From: Actinomycetes bacterium
GTDB lineage: Bacteria > Actinomycetota > Coriobacteriia > Coriobacteriales > Eggerthellaceae
Direction of reading: 5' to 3'
DNA length: 64,000 bases
NCBI GenBank assembly: GCA_023429565.1
Contig: JAEZDJ010000030.1
Location: forward strand, 1 to 64,000
Shown: one piece after another, positions 26,490 through 34,525 of the stretch
Layout of the letters: every line of letters begins with the position of its first letter
Position numbering within the stretch: the stretch's first letter is position 1
The notes under the pieces: generated by a model
What the model was told of the DNA's origin: nothing
Databases searched by the model: none
The model's input: only the letters and a program-made list of their open reading frames with translations
Translations under genes and position numbers: made by a program

Positions 26490-28334
26490 ATGAACATGAA
26501 CAGTTTGAAGTATCGGCTGCTTGGCAGGCCCCTGAAGAACTCGGAGTTGGAGTCTCAGAAGTATGGGGTCCTGTGGGGGCTGCCGGTGCTGTCGAGCGAT
26601 GCCATCTCCTCGGTGGCGTATGCGACTGAAGAGATACTCCTCGTCTTCATTCCCGTGTTGGCCATGGCCAGCTATGTTCCCATGCTCGGAGTCATGGGCG
26701 TGATCATCGGATTGCTGTTCATGCTGATCCTCTGCTACCGGCAGGTCATCGACGCCTATCCGCAAGGCGGTGGCGCATACAGCGTCGCTCGGGAAAACTT
26801 GGGCCACATCCCCTCGCTCATAGCGGCCTCGGGCCTCATCATCGGCTACATCCTGACCATCGCCGTGAGCGCTTGCTCGGGAGCCGCCGCCATCACGTCG
26901 GCGTTTCCTGCGGTGGAGGGCGTGAAGGTCCCGCTCATCGTGTTCTTCATCGTCTTGCTGACCATTGGCAACCTGCGTGGCTTGCAGGACTCGTCGAAAG
27001 CGTTCGGGCTGCCCACGTACTTCTTTGTCGCGTCCGTTTTGGTCATGATCGTTGTGGGCGTGGTGAAGTCTATGCTGGGTCTGGCAGAGCCTGCCGAGTC
27101 GTCTGCGCAGCTGTCCCAGCAGGCCGGGGATCTCACGCTCTTCCTGTTCCTGCGGGCGTTTTCGTCAGGATGTTCGGCGTTGACCGGCGTCGAGGCCATA
27201 AGCAACAGCGTGCCGAATTTCGCTGCGCCTGCGCGCCGCAACGCCAAGGCAACCTTGAGCATCTTGGGCTTGATCGTGCTCGTGATCTTCGGCGGCGTGT
27301 GCCTCCTTGCCATGCTCTACCAGGTGGCCCCTGCCAACGACATGACGGTGATTGCGCAGATATCCGCCGCGGTCTTTGGCAATGCCAGCGTGATGTTCTA
27401 CGTGATCCAGGTGGCGACGGCCGTGATCCTTCTTTTGGCCGCAAACACCGCGTACAATGGGCTTCCTCAGCTCATGTCCCTGCTTGCGCAGGATGCCTTC
27501 CTGCCCAAGCGGTTTGCGGACAAGGGGTCGCGCCTGGTGTATTCCCACGGCATCTTCTTCGCCTCCCTGTGCGCCATCCTGCTGGTGGTGGCGTTTGCCG
27601 GCGACACGCACCTTTTGATTCCCCTGTACGCAGCGGGTGTGTTCCTGTCGTTCACCATTGCGCAGGGTGGCATGGTGCAGCACTGGCGGCGGGTCCATGG
27701 GAGCCGCTGGGTGCGCAAGGCGTGCATAAACGGCGTGGGCGCCATCATCACCGCCGTCGTGTGCGTGATCATCGTGAGCACCAAGTTCTTCTCAGGTGCG
27801 TGGATCACGCTGGTGGCTATTGCGCTGGCGGTGTGGGCGATGTGGATCGTGCATCACCATTACCGCACCGTCGCTGAGAACTTGGGATTCCATGACGACG
27901 AGAAGGCGAAGCGCCTGTTGTTCGAAGCCTTGCCCACGAAGGTGATCGTGCCTGCTTATGCCATCAACAAGCCCTTCATCAAGACGCTCAACTACGCACG
28001 GAGCCTCAGTAACGAGATCGAGGTCTACCATGTGAAGGTGAGCCCTGCGGCGACGCGCCGTCTGAAGGCGGATTATGCAAGGCTGGGCATCGATATACCC
28101 CTCGTCATCGAGAAGGCGCCCTACCGCAATCTCAACGAGATGCTGATCAACCACATTGACGAGCGATTGGGCGCGCTTGCCGAACATGAGACGTTGACGG
28201 TCGTGATGCCTCAGCTCATGACAAAGATGTGGCAGATACCCCTGCACAACCAGACGACCATCACCTTGGCATCCGCCCTTCTTGACCGCCGCGACGTCGC
28301 CCTGGTCACCATCCCCTATCTGATCAACGACTGA
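26490..28334 (+). CDS. KimA-like APC-superfamily potassium transporter
   Basis: A 614-residue APC-superfamily permease with about 12 helices (residues 30-450) and a soluble C-terminal domain of about 160 residues. The N-terminus (LPVLSSDAISSVAYATEEIL) and the GGGAYSVARENLG segment are typical of the KimA/YdaO group, which are high-affinity proton-coupled potassium importers in Firmicutes, so potassium uptake is the best guess; amino-acid transport is the alternative. AGAAGG precedes the ATG. I looked in the 200 bases upstream for the ydaO c-di-AMP riboswitch and saw no conserved core. A strong hairpin follows the gene. Confidence 0.82.
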   Translation: MNMNSLKYRLLGRPLKNSELESQKYGVLWGLPVLSSDAISSVAYATEEILLVFIPVLAMASYVPMLGVMGVIIGLLFMLILCYRQVIDAYPQGGGAYSVARENLGHIPSLIAASGLIIGYILTIAVSACSGAAAITSAFPAVEGVKVPLIVFFIVLLTIGNLRGLQDSSKAFGLPTYFFVASVLVMIVVGVVKSMLGLAEPAESSAQLSQQAGDLTLFLFLRAFSSGCSALTGVEAISNSVPNFAAPARRNAKATLSILGLIVLVIFGGVCLLAMLYQVAPANDMTVIAQISAAVFGNASVMFYVIQVATAVILLLAANTAYNGLPQLMSLLAQDAFLPKRFADKGSRLVYSHGIFFASLCAILLVVAFAGDTHLLIPLYAAGVFLSFTIAQGGMVQHWRRVHGSRWVRKACINGVGAIITAVVCVIIVSTKFFSGAWITLVAIALAVWAMWIVHHHYRTVAENLGFHDDEKAKRLLFEALPTKVIVPAYAINKPFIKTLNYARSLSNEIEVYHVKVSPAATRRLKADYARLGIDIPLVIEKAPYRNLNEMLINHIDERLGALAEHETLTVVMPQLMTKMWQIPLHNQTTITLASALLDRRDVALVTIPYLIND

Positions 28335-28345
28335 CGTGCCTCGTT

Positions 28346-28370
28346 GGCGCGGCACCTTTGCTGCCGCGCC
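28346..28370 (+). terminator. Candidate terminator after the KimA-like gene
   Basis: The 9-bp perfect stem GGCGCGGCA/TGCCGCGCC with a 7-base loop starts 12 bases after the stop codon. No T tract follows. Confidence 0.5.
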
Positions 28371-28450
28371 GGTCGGACGCGCAGCGTCGAAGGGGAAGCG
28401 CAACCTGTTCGCAACGCAAACGTTACCGGGGATGCGGCATAATATCGCCT

Positions 28451-28490
28451 GATCAAAAAGGCACTGTGCTATGATATTTGCGTTTTGATC
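28451..28490. promoter_or_regulatory. Inverted repeat enclosing a -10 box (DUF2252 gene)
   Basis: GATCAAAA (28451-28458) and TTTTGATC (28483-28490) flank an extended -10 element TGC-TATGAT (-10 box 28470-28475). The arrangement could be an operator or a stem in the DNA. Confidence 0.4.
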
Positions 28491-28508
28491 GTATGAGGAA
28501 GGAGCATC

Positions 28509-29870
28509 ATGCCAGACTCCGACTATCTCTATGACATCAAGGGCAACAAAGCTATCCCAAATGGATCATATCAGTTCAAGCAAGGAAAAGACCTGCGCAA
28601 GACGCTTCCTCGCGAAGAGCTCGGCATGTTCGAGGTGCTGCCACGCGATCCGGTGAAAATCATTGCCGAGCAAGACCTCCAGCGCCTTCCCGATCTGCGC
28701 CAGCTCAGGCATGACCGCATGGCGCAGTCTCCCTTCACGTTCTATCGCGGCTCTGCGCGCCTGATGGCCCATGATTTGGCTCAGGGGCCCACCACCGGCC
28801 TGAATGCGGTGATATGTGGCGATGCCCATCTCAGCAACCTGGGATTCTACGCCTCGCCCGAACGTCGCCTCGTGTTCGATCTCAACGACTTCGATGAGGC
28901 GGCCGTCGGGCCGTGGGAGTGGGACGTCAAGCGCCTCGTCACCAGTTTCATCATCGGAGCCTTGGACCGGGGGTTCGAGAAGGAATTCGTTGAGGAGATC
29001 GCGCTCGAATGCGCGCAGAGCTATCGTGAGACCATGCGCCTGCTTGCGACCAAGCCTGCTCTCGAGCGGTTTTATTACAGCGTCGACAACGACGCCGCGT
29101 CCCATTTTGGCGTCTCATCCACCAGGAACACCTTCTCGCGCGAGATGAACAAGGCCTACCGGCGCACGTCGGCCCAGGCTGTGGAGAAGATCACCGTCGA
29201 AGACGAGCTGGACCGGCGCGTGTTTGTCGAGGATCCTCCGGTTCTCACGCACATTGAGGCGAAGGCTGAACAGGGCATCAGGGAAGACGCCGAACGCTAT
29301 CTGGCTTCGGCGAGTCCCGCAATTCGGCAGCTTGCGTCGAAGTTCGTTCTGACCGACATAGCAAGGCGGGTGGTTGGCGTGGGCAGCGTGGGAACGCGTT
29401 GCTACATCGTGCTGCTGACAAGCGCCGAACATGGATCTCTCATCTTGCAGGTCAAGGAAGCTCTCCAGTCGGTTGTCGCGGAGTTTGCTCCAAAAGCCGC
29501 AACCTATGACTCGAGCGCCATCTCCTATGGCACCAACGGGGAGCGGGTCGTCGTATGCCAGCAGATACTTCAGGCCGTGTCCGATCCGTTCTTGGGATCG
29601 TTTGCCTCCCAAGGGCGCGACTACTACGTGCGACAGTTCCGGGACATGAAGGGCTCAGTTGAGCTCGACCGTCTCTCGATTCGCGAATACCTCATGTACG
29701 CTGACGCCTGCGGCATCCTGCTCGCGCGGGCCCATGCCCAAAGCTTCCCCGTCCATTATGTCGCGGGCTATCTGGGCAAGAGCGATGTGTTTGACAAGGC
29801 TATGGTGAAATGGGGCACCAGCTACGCCAAACAGGTCAACCAGGATTACGAGCTGTTCATCGCGTCGTGA
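28509..29870 (+). CDS. DUF2252-family kinase-like protein
   Basis: A 453-residue cytoplasmic protein of the DUF2252 family, which has a protein-kinase/aminoglycoside-phosphotransferase-like fold of unknown function. Kinase-like signatures are visible: the catalytic-loop-type ICGDAHLSNLGFY around residue 100, then FDLNDFDEAAVGPWEWDVKRL, where the DFD resembles the metal-binding DFG. Length is usual for the family. AAGGAG stands before the ATG. The gene seems monocistronic, with a promoter bracketed by a GATCAAAA inverted repeat. A role cannot be assigned from context; neighbours are a potassium transporter and a small membrane protein. Confidence 0.85.
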   Translation: MPDSDYLYDIKGNKAIPNGSYQFKQGKDLRKTLPREELGMFEVLPRDPVKIIAEQDLQRLPDLRQLRHDRMAQSPFTFYRGSARLMAHDLAQGPTTGLNAVICGDAHLSNLGFYASPERRLVFDLNDFDEAAVGPWEWDVKRLVTSFIIGALDRGFEKEFVEEIALECAQSYRETMRLLATKPALERFYYSVDNDAASHFGVSSTRNTFSREMNKAYRRTSAQAVEKITVEDELDRRVFVEDPPVLTHIEAKAEQGIREDAERYLASASPAIRQLASKFVLTDIARRVVGVGSVGTRCYIVLLTSAEHGSLILQVKEALQSVVAEFAPKAATYDSSAISYGTNGERVVVCQQILQAVSDPFLGSFASQGRDYYVRQFRDMKGSVELDRLSIREYLMYADACGILLARAHAQSFPVHYVAGYLGKSDVFDKAMVKWGTSYAKQVNQDYELFIAS

Positions 29871-30431
29871 AACCGGCGTTCGCGACCGATTTCTTCGTGG
29901 CAGGTCGTTCGGCTGTTCGGCTGCCCTGCGGAGGGCGGTTGAGCCTCGCCACGCCTTCTCCGACTGATGGCGCGGCCGGCATGTCGCAGCTGGTGAAGTC
30001 GCTGCGTTCACGCGCCATGAAGCGTCGAGCCAGGAAGCTGGATGCCGCGAAGGGTCGAATGCCGCGAAGGGTCGAATGCGCCTCAACTGGCATGGTTTGC
30101 GATGGCTCGCAATCAGCGTGGAGTCAGGACTGGCACCCGTCCGCGCCGCGAAGGGTCGAACTGGCAAGGTTTGCGAGGGCAAATGTATGCGAAATTTATC
30201 GCAATCTAGAGAAATGCCAGTTCAAAGAGCTGTCAACTTTTCAATGGTTGCGAGTGTCTTCGCATTTCGCTCCTTCGCGGCGTCCAGCGGTCTCGCAAAT
30301 CGGCTTCGCTTGCGTCAGGCGCAACCAATTCTTGACAAAATGCAATCCCGATGCGGTTGCCGGGGGCTTCTCGTTCCCGTTAGGATGGGTCTGGCACACA
30401 GAGGTCAGGCAGGTGAGAGGAAGGTTGACGG
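29871..30431. repeat. Repeat-rich non-coding spacer
   Basis: These 561 bases hold no supported gene but are unusually structured. A 17-bp unit GCCGCGAAGGGTCGAAT occurs in exact tandem (30044-30060, 30061-30077) with a 16-bp copy at 30145-30160. A second 22-bp unit starting AACTGGCA occurs at 30085-30106 and 30159-30180 with two mismatches. Four inverted repeats built on TTGCG(A) lie at 30097-30112, 30188-30203, 30248-30264 and 30310-30324. The function is unknown. Confidence 0.7.
30044..30077 (+). repeat. Exact 17-bp tandem repeat
   Basis: Two head-to-tail copies of GCCGCGAAGGGTCGAAT; a third, nearly complete copy is at 30145-30160. Confidence 0.9.
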
Positions 30432-30932
30432 ATGAGCGACATGTTCACCCCCAGCGAAGAGCGACTGCGGATGGACCAGACGCGTCGAGCTAACCCGGCG
30501 AAAACGCGCCGTTGGCGTGCCGTGATGCTGTTCTGGACATGGTTCCAGGCGCTGGGGGCCCTTCTCGGTGGCACCATGGGGATGATCTACCCGCATGGCG
30601 AGTTCTATGGGGGAGAGTCGATGGTCGAGAGCTTGGGCAAGCTGCCCTTTTCCGACTCGGTGTTCAGCAGCATGTTCGTGCCAGCCTTGGCTCTGGCGGT
30701 GCTTATCGGCGTGGGGAACCTTGTGGCGGCGGTTCTCATCATGCGCCACGTGAGGACTGGCGCGGTGATCGCCTGTGCGGAGGGGCTGATCATCGTCTGT
30801 TTCACTATAGCCGAGATCGCCATCCTCGGCAGCAACGTTCTCTCCTGGGTCTACTGTGTGTTCGGCATCGCCCAGTTTCTCTGCGGGCTGCAATATCTGC
30901 GTTGTCTCGATGGACGACGGGCGGGGGAGTAG
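30432..30932 (+). CDS. Small four-helix membrane protein of unknown function
   Basis: The 166-residue product has a charged N-terminus (residues 1-28) and four predicted membrane helices: about 30-50 (AVMLFWTWFQALGALLGG), 82-104 (FVPALALAVLIGVGNLVAAVL), 112-132 (AVIACAEGLIIVCFTIAEIAI) and 136-155 (LSWVYCVFGIAQFLCGLQYL). I do not recognise a family. AGGAAGG lies upstream of the ATG. It follows the repeat-rich spacer and precedes a cupin gene by about 215 bases, with no clear operon link. The codon use resembles the neighbours, so it is likely a real gene. Confidence 0.72.
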   Translation: MSDMFTPSEERLRMDQTRRANPAKTRRWRAVMLFWTWFQALGALLGGTMGMIYPHGEFYGGESMVESLGKLPFSDSVFSSMFVPALALAVLIGVGNLVAAVLIMRHVRTGAVIACAEGLIIVCFTIAEIAILGSNVLSWVYCVFGIAQFLCGLQYLRCLDGRRAGE

Positions 30933-31148
30933 CCGAAGCGAGGGTGTCCACGCCAAGAAGGGCGCCGATGACGTCCTGCTGCTCCAAAGCTGGGTGCGTT
31001 TCGTCCCCGAAAGCGTCTCGCGTGTTGGGCCGTCTCCTTGTGCGCCGTTGTCGTGACGACAACGGTTGCCCCTCTCTTTGCGATGCCGGTCAAGAGGCAC
31101 TTTCCTGCGCGGTACCATTGCTCACATCAGCATGGGGAAGGAGCCGTC

Positions 31149-31478
31149 ATGTCTTTGCGCAATCTGCCCACCGGTGCAGCTACGTCTTTAGCCTCCCTCG
31201 TGGAGGCGCATCCTGTCCAGGTGTCCAGCATGGCTCTTGCGGGAGGGGCCAACGTGGGCATCACCCTGCTGGCGTTCGCCGAGGGCGAGGGTGTGAGCGC
31301 GGAGGAATACTACGGCGACACGCTCTATTATCTGGTGGAGGGCAAAGCCGTGATCGTCCTGACGGACTGCTCTGTGCCAATTCAGGCTGGCGAGGTCCTC
31401 ATGGTTCCCGCACATGTGATGCATGATGTTGAGGCCGATGGGCCATTCAAGGTGCTGCAGATCACGGTGCCGGAATAA
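31149..31478 (+). CDS. Small cupin-domain protein
   Basis: A 109-residue single-domain cupin. The beta-barrel motifs are visible as GDTLYYLVEGKAVIVL (motif 1, about residues 57-72) and AGEVLMVPAHVMHDVEA (motif 2, about 80-96). The metal site is partial: the motif-2 histidines HVMH are present, but motif 1 lacks the usual HxH. Such proteins bind small ligands or act as isomerases or regulators; no function can be assigned. The frame opens further upstream, but AAGGAG directly precedes the ATG at 31149. It seems to be a single gene. Confidence 0.82.
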   Translation: MSLRNLPTGAATSLASLVEAHPVQVSSMALAGGANVGITLLAFAEGEGVSAEEYYGDTLYYLVEGKAVIVLTDCSVPIQAGEVLMVPAHVMHDVEADGPFKVLQITVPE

Positions 31479-31830
31479 GGGGGGCCGAGGTCGCCGGGAC
31501 GTCCGTGTAGAAGGCGTTTGGGCCTGACGTGATCTTTGGCTCGTGGATGGAGCCGCCGGGTGTGGGGTGATGCGCTTTCTTGGCGAGGGGGATATCCCCC
31601 TCGATGTCCTTCCTCTCGCTTATGGCGGGGGAGGGTCACGCGCAATGTCTTTCGCGGTCATGAAAATAAGGGGTGTCTTCCCTTCTTTTGGTCGGCTTGG
31701 GAGTTCTGTAATAAGAAGGATATCCTGTGGGTGACGAGGTGTTTCCGATCCGTCGCTTGCATTGCCCACTGGGCAGTATTATCTTAACTATATATATTCT
31801 AGTTCTCCTATAAAGCGAGGTGCTTTTAGC
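31479..31830. other. Spacer with a perfect 20-bp palindrome
   Basis: No gene is supported in these 352 bases. The palindrome at 31584-31603 is described separately. Near the right end an A/T-rich stretch (31775-31810) probably contains the promoter of the small gene at 31831. Confidence 0.5.
31584..31603. repeat. Perfect 20-bp palindrome
   Basis: CGAGGGGG and CCCCCTCG are separated by ATAT. As RNA it would form an 8-bp, G/C-rich hairpin with a tetraloop. It lies about 105 bases past the cupin stop and has no T tract. Confidence 0.7.
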
Positions 31831-32043
31831 ATGTACGACCCGGTAACCAGCGACTCTTCGATTGCTGATGGTGAGATCAATCCAGGTGATATTTTGCGCA
31901 GCGAGTACGGCAGGACGGTTCGCACCGTCTTGGCCGTCGAGGATGACAGCGTCATTTTGAGGACGCCTCGCGGATCGGCTGACGCCATCAAGCTTGATGC
32001 TGCAAAGCGCTTTTGGAGAAAGATTGGCACGGAGGCGAAGTAG
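31831..32043 (+). CDS. Small hypothetical protein
   Basis: A 70-residue, mostly hydrophilic protein with alternating hydrophobic residues in the middle (GDILRSEYGRTVRTVLAVED), suggesting a small beta-barrel, and a basic helix-like end (DAAKRFWRKIG). No family is recognised. The frame extends to 31762, but the ATG at 31831 has GAGGTG nine bases upstream and the extension runs through A/T-rich promoter-like DNA. A plus-strand terminator lies 220 bases downstream, consistent with transcription from this gene. It could be a small nucleic-acid-binding or sporadic regulatory protein, which is speculative. Confidence 0.65.
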   Translation: MYDPVTSDSSIADGEINPGDILRSEYGRTVRTVLAVEDDSVILRTPRGSADAIKLDAAKRFWRKIGTEAK

Positions 32044-32261
32044 CTTCGCGTCCTAACGACTGACGACTGCCGCTCCCTTCGTTCATCGGTCCGGACGAAG
32101 GGGCAACGCCCGGCAGGTTTTGCGCGCGACATCGCCTGGCAGCCTGTCAGCAGGTCCAGGAGGCCTTGGACACCTCGCGTTTTCCAGGCGGCAGCCGGTG
32201 CGGATAGGGAAGGTAAAGGCGCTTTTGCTCGCGATGGGCGAGGCGAGGGTGGGCGATATCC

Positions 32262-32298
32262 AAGGGAAGACCCGGCGTATGCCGCGCCTTCCCTTTTT
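32262..32298 (+). terminator. Intrinsic terminator between convergent genes
   Basis: The stem AAGGGAAG/CTTCCCTT (32262-32269 and 32288-32295), with an inner GGC/GCC pairing, runs into a run of T's (32294-32298). It ends plus-strand transcription towards fabH. Confidence 0.7.
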
Positions 32299-32306
32299 GC
32301 GAATCC

Positions 32307-33449
32307 CTAAGCTTCGAACAACACGGCGCCCGAAGTGAAGCCGCCGCCAAACGCGACCAGCACCACCTTGTCGCCCGACTTGATGCGTCCTGTGGTGCGA
32401 GCATCTGCCAGGGCCATGGGCACGCTTGCAGAGGAGGTGTTTCCCGTATGGGCAATGGAGAGCTGGAAGAAGTCCATGGGTCGGTCGAGCTTCTTCGCCG
32501 CATACTTGATGATGCGCTCGTTGGCCTGATGGGGAACGATGCAGGCCACTTCGTCAAGCGAGACGCCTGCTCTCTCGAGCACGCGATTGACGGCCTCGTT
32601 CATGGCTTCGGCGGCAAACTTGAACACGCGGCGCCCGTCCATGCGCAGCGTTTGGCGCGGTTCGCTTTCCCCGTCGGTTCCGGTTTCGGCGAGCCCAAGG
32701 GTCTCGTCGATGCGCGTCGATGCGCCATCGACGGTGGTTGCAGAATTGGGTGCGACTCCTTGTCTGTCGAACGGTTGGGGCACGTCAAACGACAGGGGGC
32801 AGGTGAGGGCATTCGAAACATCATCCTCGTTCGTGATGAACGTGCCCAAAATCCCCCCGCGAGCCTCATCCCATTCGAGCACTGCGGCACCGGCTCCGTC
32901 GCCAAAAAGGACGCAGGTGTTGCGGTCCTTCCAATTCGTGACGCGGGTCAATCGCTCGGCTCCCACAACGAGCGCCCGACGTATGGGATTGCGGCGCGCT
33001 GCGCCGTCCGCCTTTGGGGCAGAAGCGGCCATCATGCTTTCCGCGACCGTCAGCCCGTAGATGAAGCCCGTGCAAGCTGCGTTCACATCGAAGGCGATGG
33101 CATGGTTGAGGCCCAGGCGCTTCCGCAGGAGCCCTGCGGCTGACGGGACCAGCGCGTCGGGCGTGATGGTGGCGTAGACGATCAGGTCGATGCTTTCTGG
33201 ATCGATGCTGCGCTCGGACCATCCCTGGCCTCGAACCCCGTCGACGTCGTCGCTCTCCCAGCCAAGTGCCGTCCGAGCCGCCGCGGCGGCCAGGTCCTCG
33301 GCGCTTTCCTGCACCGCCACATGTCTGCTGGAGATGCCGGTGCGGGTGACAATCCACTCGTCGTTGGTGTCCACGAGCGCTTCAAGCGCCGCGTTGTCGA
33401 CTTCTAGGGCGGGGAGGGCCTTGCCGCATCCGATGATCGCGCTTCCCAC
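32307..33449 (-). CDS. fabH: Beta-ketoacyl-ACP synthase III
   Basis: A 380-residue thiolase-fold enzyme that condenses acyl-CoA with malonyl-ACP to start fatty-acid synthesis. The catalytic triad is complete: Cys126 (NAACTGF), His307 (VPHQAN) and Asn337 (HTGNTSS). It is about 60 residues longer than typical FabH because of two acidic insertions, one near residues 65-82 and one near 220-260 rich in Asp, Thr and Gly. The start is a GTG with GGAG six bases upstream. It stands alone, not in a fab operon, and its promoter carries a FabT-like palindrome, so it may be controlled separately from the rest of the pathway. A related KAS III of different acyl specificity is possible. Confidence 0.9.
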   Translation of the reverse strand: MGSAIIGCGKALPALEVDNAALEALVDTNDEWIVTRTGISSRHVAVQESAEDLAAAAARTALGWESDDVDGVRGQGWSERSIDPESIDLIVYATITPDALVPSAAGLLRKRLGLNHAIAFDVNAACTGFIYGLTVAESMMAASAPKADGAARRNPIRRALVVGAERLTRVTNWKDRNTCVLFGDGAGAAVLEWDEARGGILGTFITNEDDVSNALTCPLSFDVPQPFDRQGVAPNSATTVDGASTRIDETLGLAETGTDGESEPRQTLRMDGRRVFKFAAEAMNEAVNRVLERAGVSLDEVACIVPHQANERIIKYAAKKLDRPMDFFQLSIAHTGNTSSASVPMALADARTTGRIKSGDKVVLVAFGGGFTSGAVLFEA

Positions 33450-33534
33450 GTGAGCTCCATTCTCGGCGTGTGCCTCTGCTGCAGGGAGTTCGAGACGTTG
33501 CGAGCTTTCGGCAGCGGTACAGGCCGCTAAATAC

Positions 33535-33561
33535 TTAGGTAATCAAACTAAATGCATTATA
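33535..33561 (-). promoter_or_regulatory. fabH promoter with FabT-like operator
   Basis: On the minus strand TATAAT (33561-33556) is followed, over the expected start site, by the near-palindrome TTAGTTTGATTACCTAA (33551-33535). Its sequence resembles the TTTGA-type boxes of the MarR-family lipid regulator FabT. No such regulator is in the window. Confidence 0.5.
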
Positions 33562-33860
33562 CGGCACTGCGGTGACGGAGGGAAGAAACGCAAGTGACCT
33601 TCACAAAGCACCGTGCCTGACGTGTTTGCTCCTACGATTTCTGCAGGGTCCTGGGGGCAGCGCAGCATTTGCAGTTTGCTGAGCCGATCAGTTGCGAGGC
33701 GGCTTCATGGGGGAGGCTTCGGCAGCGTTCGGGCGCGTCCCCACGGCGGTGCCACTTTCGCGTCAAATGCAAACGTGCGATGGCAACCAGGGTGATCCAT
33801 ACGCCCGGATCGCCATTGCGGTGCCGTTTTGTCGCCAAGTGTGACAGTCAAGAGGGCGAT

Positions 33861-33892
33861 TGCGCCCCATCGAGCGGGTACGATGGGGCGCA
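33861..33892. terminator. Isolated strong hairpin
   Basis: A 12-bp perfect stem TGCGCCCCATCG/CGATGGGGCGCA with an 8-base loop, followed by a T-rich CCCTTTCGATTT. No annotated gene ends here on either strand, so it may end an unrecognised transcript. Confidence 0.5.
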
Positions 33893-34077
33893 TCCCTTTC
33901 GATTTCTGCAAATCGCCTGATCAGATGTCCCTGAAAAGAGACGTTGAGCCATATGGGAAGGCAGGGGCCGCGAAGACAGGCCGGTCTTTCGCCCCCGATG
34001 TCACAATTGGCGTGTTTTGGGCGCATCAGGTGCCACACGGCCCTCGGGCGGGACGTCGTAAGCAGCAAAGGGCCGGA

Positions 34078-34095
34078 ATGTTTCACGTGAAACAT
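34078..34095. other. parS chromosome-partition site 2
   Basis: A second perfect TGTTTCACGTGAAACA (34079-34094), 30.5 kb from the first and in a non-coding gap. The right flank CTGTTCCCTTTT mirrors the minus-strand flank of site 1. Confidence 0.9.
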
Positions 34096-34525
34096 CTGTT
34101 CCCTTTTGATACGATAGGCGAAAGCGGGAGCCAAAGAATCCAAATCGAGGAAGGGGAGGAAAGGCGATGTCGCGCAAGCCAATCAAATATGCCTTTTTGC
34201 ATGTTTGCCACGTATCTTTTCTTGTGCGCAGCTATCGGGCGTACGTTCTTTGGGCATCGCACCTCAAGTCCCTCGTCCGCCATCTCCGAACGACGGTTGC
34301 AACACATACGTGGGTGCATGAAAGTCTCTGGCAAGTATCCGCTTTCCTCGCCTGCCCGTCCGCGCGTTCGCGGTACCTCTGGCGCATCCCTCAAGAGTCG
34401 ATGTCGCGAAGGTGTCGTTCCGCGCTTGTGCGCGCTTGCCCCGTTCCTATCGGAGATAATGGGAGCAGACGAGAGGAGCCCTTCGGAGGCCCCGTGCCCA
34501 CTTTCTTGAAAGGAGTCTGCGAAGC

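Larger units (their letters stand above)
33562..34525. other. Gene-poor kilobase holding parS-2
   Basis: No coding frame here is convincing; the 226-residue frame at 33829-34509 reads through parS and has aberrant composition. The stretch holds an isolated strong hairpin (33861-33892) and parS-2. An unannotated RNA is possible. Confidence 0.5.

Noticed and set aside
28509..29870. Aminoglycoside-resistance kinase
   Set aside because: The kinase-like motifs are those of DUF2252 (GDAHLSN and DFDEA), not of a resistance enzyme.
33829..34509. 226-codon open frame through parS-2
   Set aside because: It reads through the parS palindrome (peptide MFHVKH), has odd composition and no family resemblance.
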